DNA from: Nostoc sp. CHAB 5715
Lineage (GTDB): Bacteria > Cyanobacteriota > Cyanobacteriia > Cyanobacteriales > Nostocaceae
NCBI RefSeq assembly: GCF_020829685.1
Contig: NZ_JAIVFR010000036.1
Coordinates: forward strand, 1-15,599
Direction: 5' to 3'
DNA length: 15,599 nucleotides
Shown: piece by piece, positions 14,683 to 15,599 of the stretch
Layout: every line of letters starts with the position of its first letter
Numbering within the stretch: position 1 is the first letter of the stretch
Translations under genes and position numbers: made by a program
Notes under the pieces: model-generated
Told to the model about the DNA's origin: nothing
The model's input: only the letters and a program-made list of their open reading frames with translations
Database searches by the model: none

Positions 14683-14717
14683 ATGTAAGAAAATAATTTG
14701 ATTCAGGTTTAACAAGT

Positions 14718-14785
14718 GGTGGGGGTTTAAGTCCCCTGCTTCTATCAAGTAGCGCGTATGTTAGTCGGGGTCTAAATCCCCGTCA
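14718..14785. repeat. Pair of GGGG-TTTAAGT-CCCC-type hairpins
   Basis: GGGGGTTTAAGTCCCC (14721-14736) and GGGGTCTAAATCCCC (14767-14781) are two related short hairpins in a row, a common cyanobacterial intergenic repeat. Confidence 0.5.
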
Positions 14786-14800
14786 CAAAACGTAATTGCG

Positions 14801-15014
14801 AACTTGTACTGAGCTTGTCCTGAGCTTGTCCTGAGCGTAGCCGACTTGTACTGAGCGGCGTCGAAGTAAGGGCGTAGCCGACTTGTAAGCGGCGTCGAAG
14901 TAAGGGCGTAGCCGAAGTATTGCGAACTTGTACTGAGCTTGTCCTGAGCTTGTCCTGAGCGTAGCCGACTTGTACTGAGCGGCGTCGAAGTAAGGGCGTA
15001 GCCGAAGTATTGCG
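14801..15014. repeat. Tandem repeat of a 90/124-bp composite unit
   Basis: The first copy (14801-14924, 124 bp) and second copy (14925-15014, 90 bp) are identical apart from a 34-bp segment (ACTTGTAAGCGGCGTCGAAG and on, to GTAGCCG) present only in the first. That segment duplicates the preceding part of the unit. Each unit is itself built from TGTCCTGAGC / GTAGCCGA modules. The open frames read across it on the minus strand are repeat artefacts. Confidence 0.9.
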
Positions 15015-15158
15015 AAAAAGCGAATTGTTTTAACTGCTTCCAAATTTGAGGAGAGAAGCAAGAAATGTGATCGCTCAACTTTCAACTGATGGGCAATTTC
15101 TCGATCAGGCCTCAAACTCAGCACCAGCAGTTTCCGACCTTCCTGTGTAAGGGATTTG

Positions 15159-15599
<441 letters not shown>

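Noticed and set aside
14801..15014. CRISPR array
   Set aside because: The units are direct composite repeats of 90 and 124 bp with no unique spacers and no cas genes.

Overview
The window looks like a chromosomal segment of a filamentous, heterocyst-forming cyanobacterium (Nostoc/Anabaena group). The signs are frequent HIP1 octamers (GCGATCGC, e.g. 2486-2493 and within carB), heptamer-type tandem repeats (TAGTCAT, TGCCCAA), GGGCATGGGG/CCCCTGCTCCC low-complexity blocks, and cyanobacterial protein families: a group 2 sigma factor, a DUF760 protein, a His-type Dps and a TPR protein. From memory, the order Dps - carB - sigD matches adjacent genes of Anabaena PCC 7120. I could not check this here.

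Layout. Positions 1-1450 are a graveyard of mobile and selfish genes: an IS4-type transposase N-terminus (- strand, cut by the window edge), a 124-aa gene of unknown function between two lox-like palindromes in opposite orientation, a 54-aa remnant of a restriction-enzyme-like protein, and a dead toxin-antitoxin pair (premature stop in the antitoxin, toxin cut to 17 codons). Positions 1517-2172 hold an intact PIN-toxin module. An orphan ribbon-helix-helix antitoxin, a [2Fe-2S] ferredoxin-like protein and a small conserved protein follow on the minus strand up to 3599. Positions 3600-4200 carry repeats and hairpins but no gene.

The conserved core is 4240-10840, all on the plus strand: dps (iron storage and DNA protection), carB (carbamoyl phosphate for arginine and pyrimidines), sigD (group 2 sigma factor) and a DUF760 gene. 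Long spacers separate them, so they are probably separate transcription units. carB lies between two perfect 49-bp inverted copies of a palindromic repeat.

From 11226 rightwards there is a broken SUKH-4-type immunity gene (- strand, single in-frame stop), an intact MutT Nudix hydrolase, and a 614-aa TPR protein whose stop codon overlaps a 132-bp MITE-like element with a 4-bp target duplication. Beyond that are a tandem repeat and a BrnT toxin/antitoxin pair on the minus strand, with the toxin cut by the right edge.

Two patterns run through the region. Housekeeping genes alternate with decaying toxin-antitoxin, immunity and transposon pieces. In addition, the stop codons of carB, sigD, mutT and the TPR gene each lie in or touch a repeat, as if repeats settle exactly at gene ends. 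I did not find a clear new multi-gene system. The best candidates for something undescribed are the lox-like site pair around the 124-aa gene and the inverted-repeat frame around carB.
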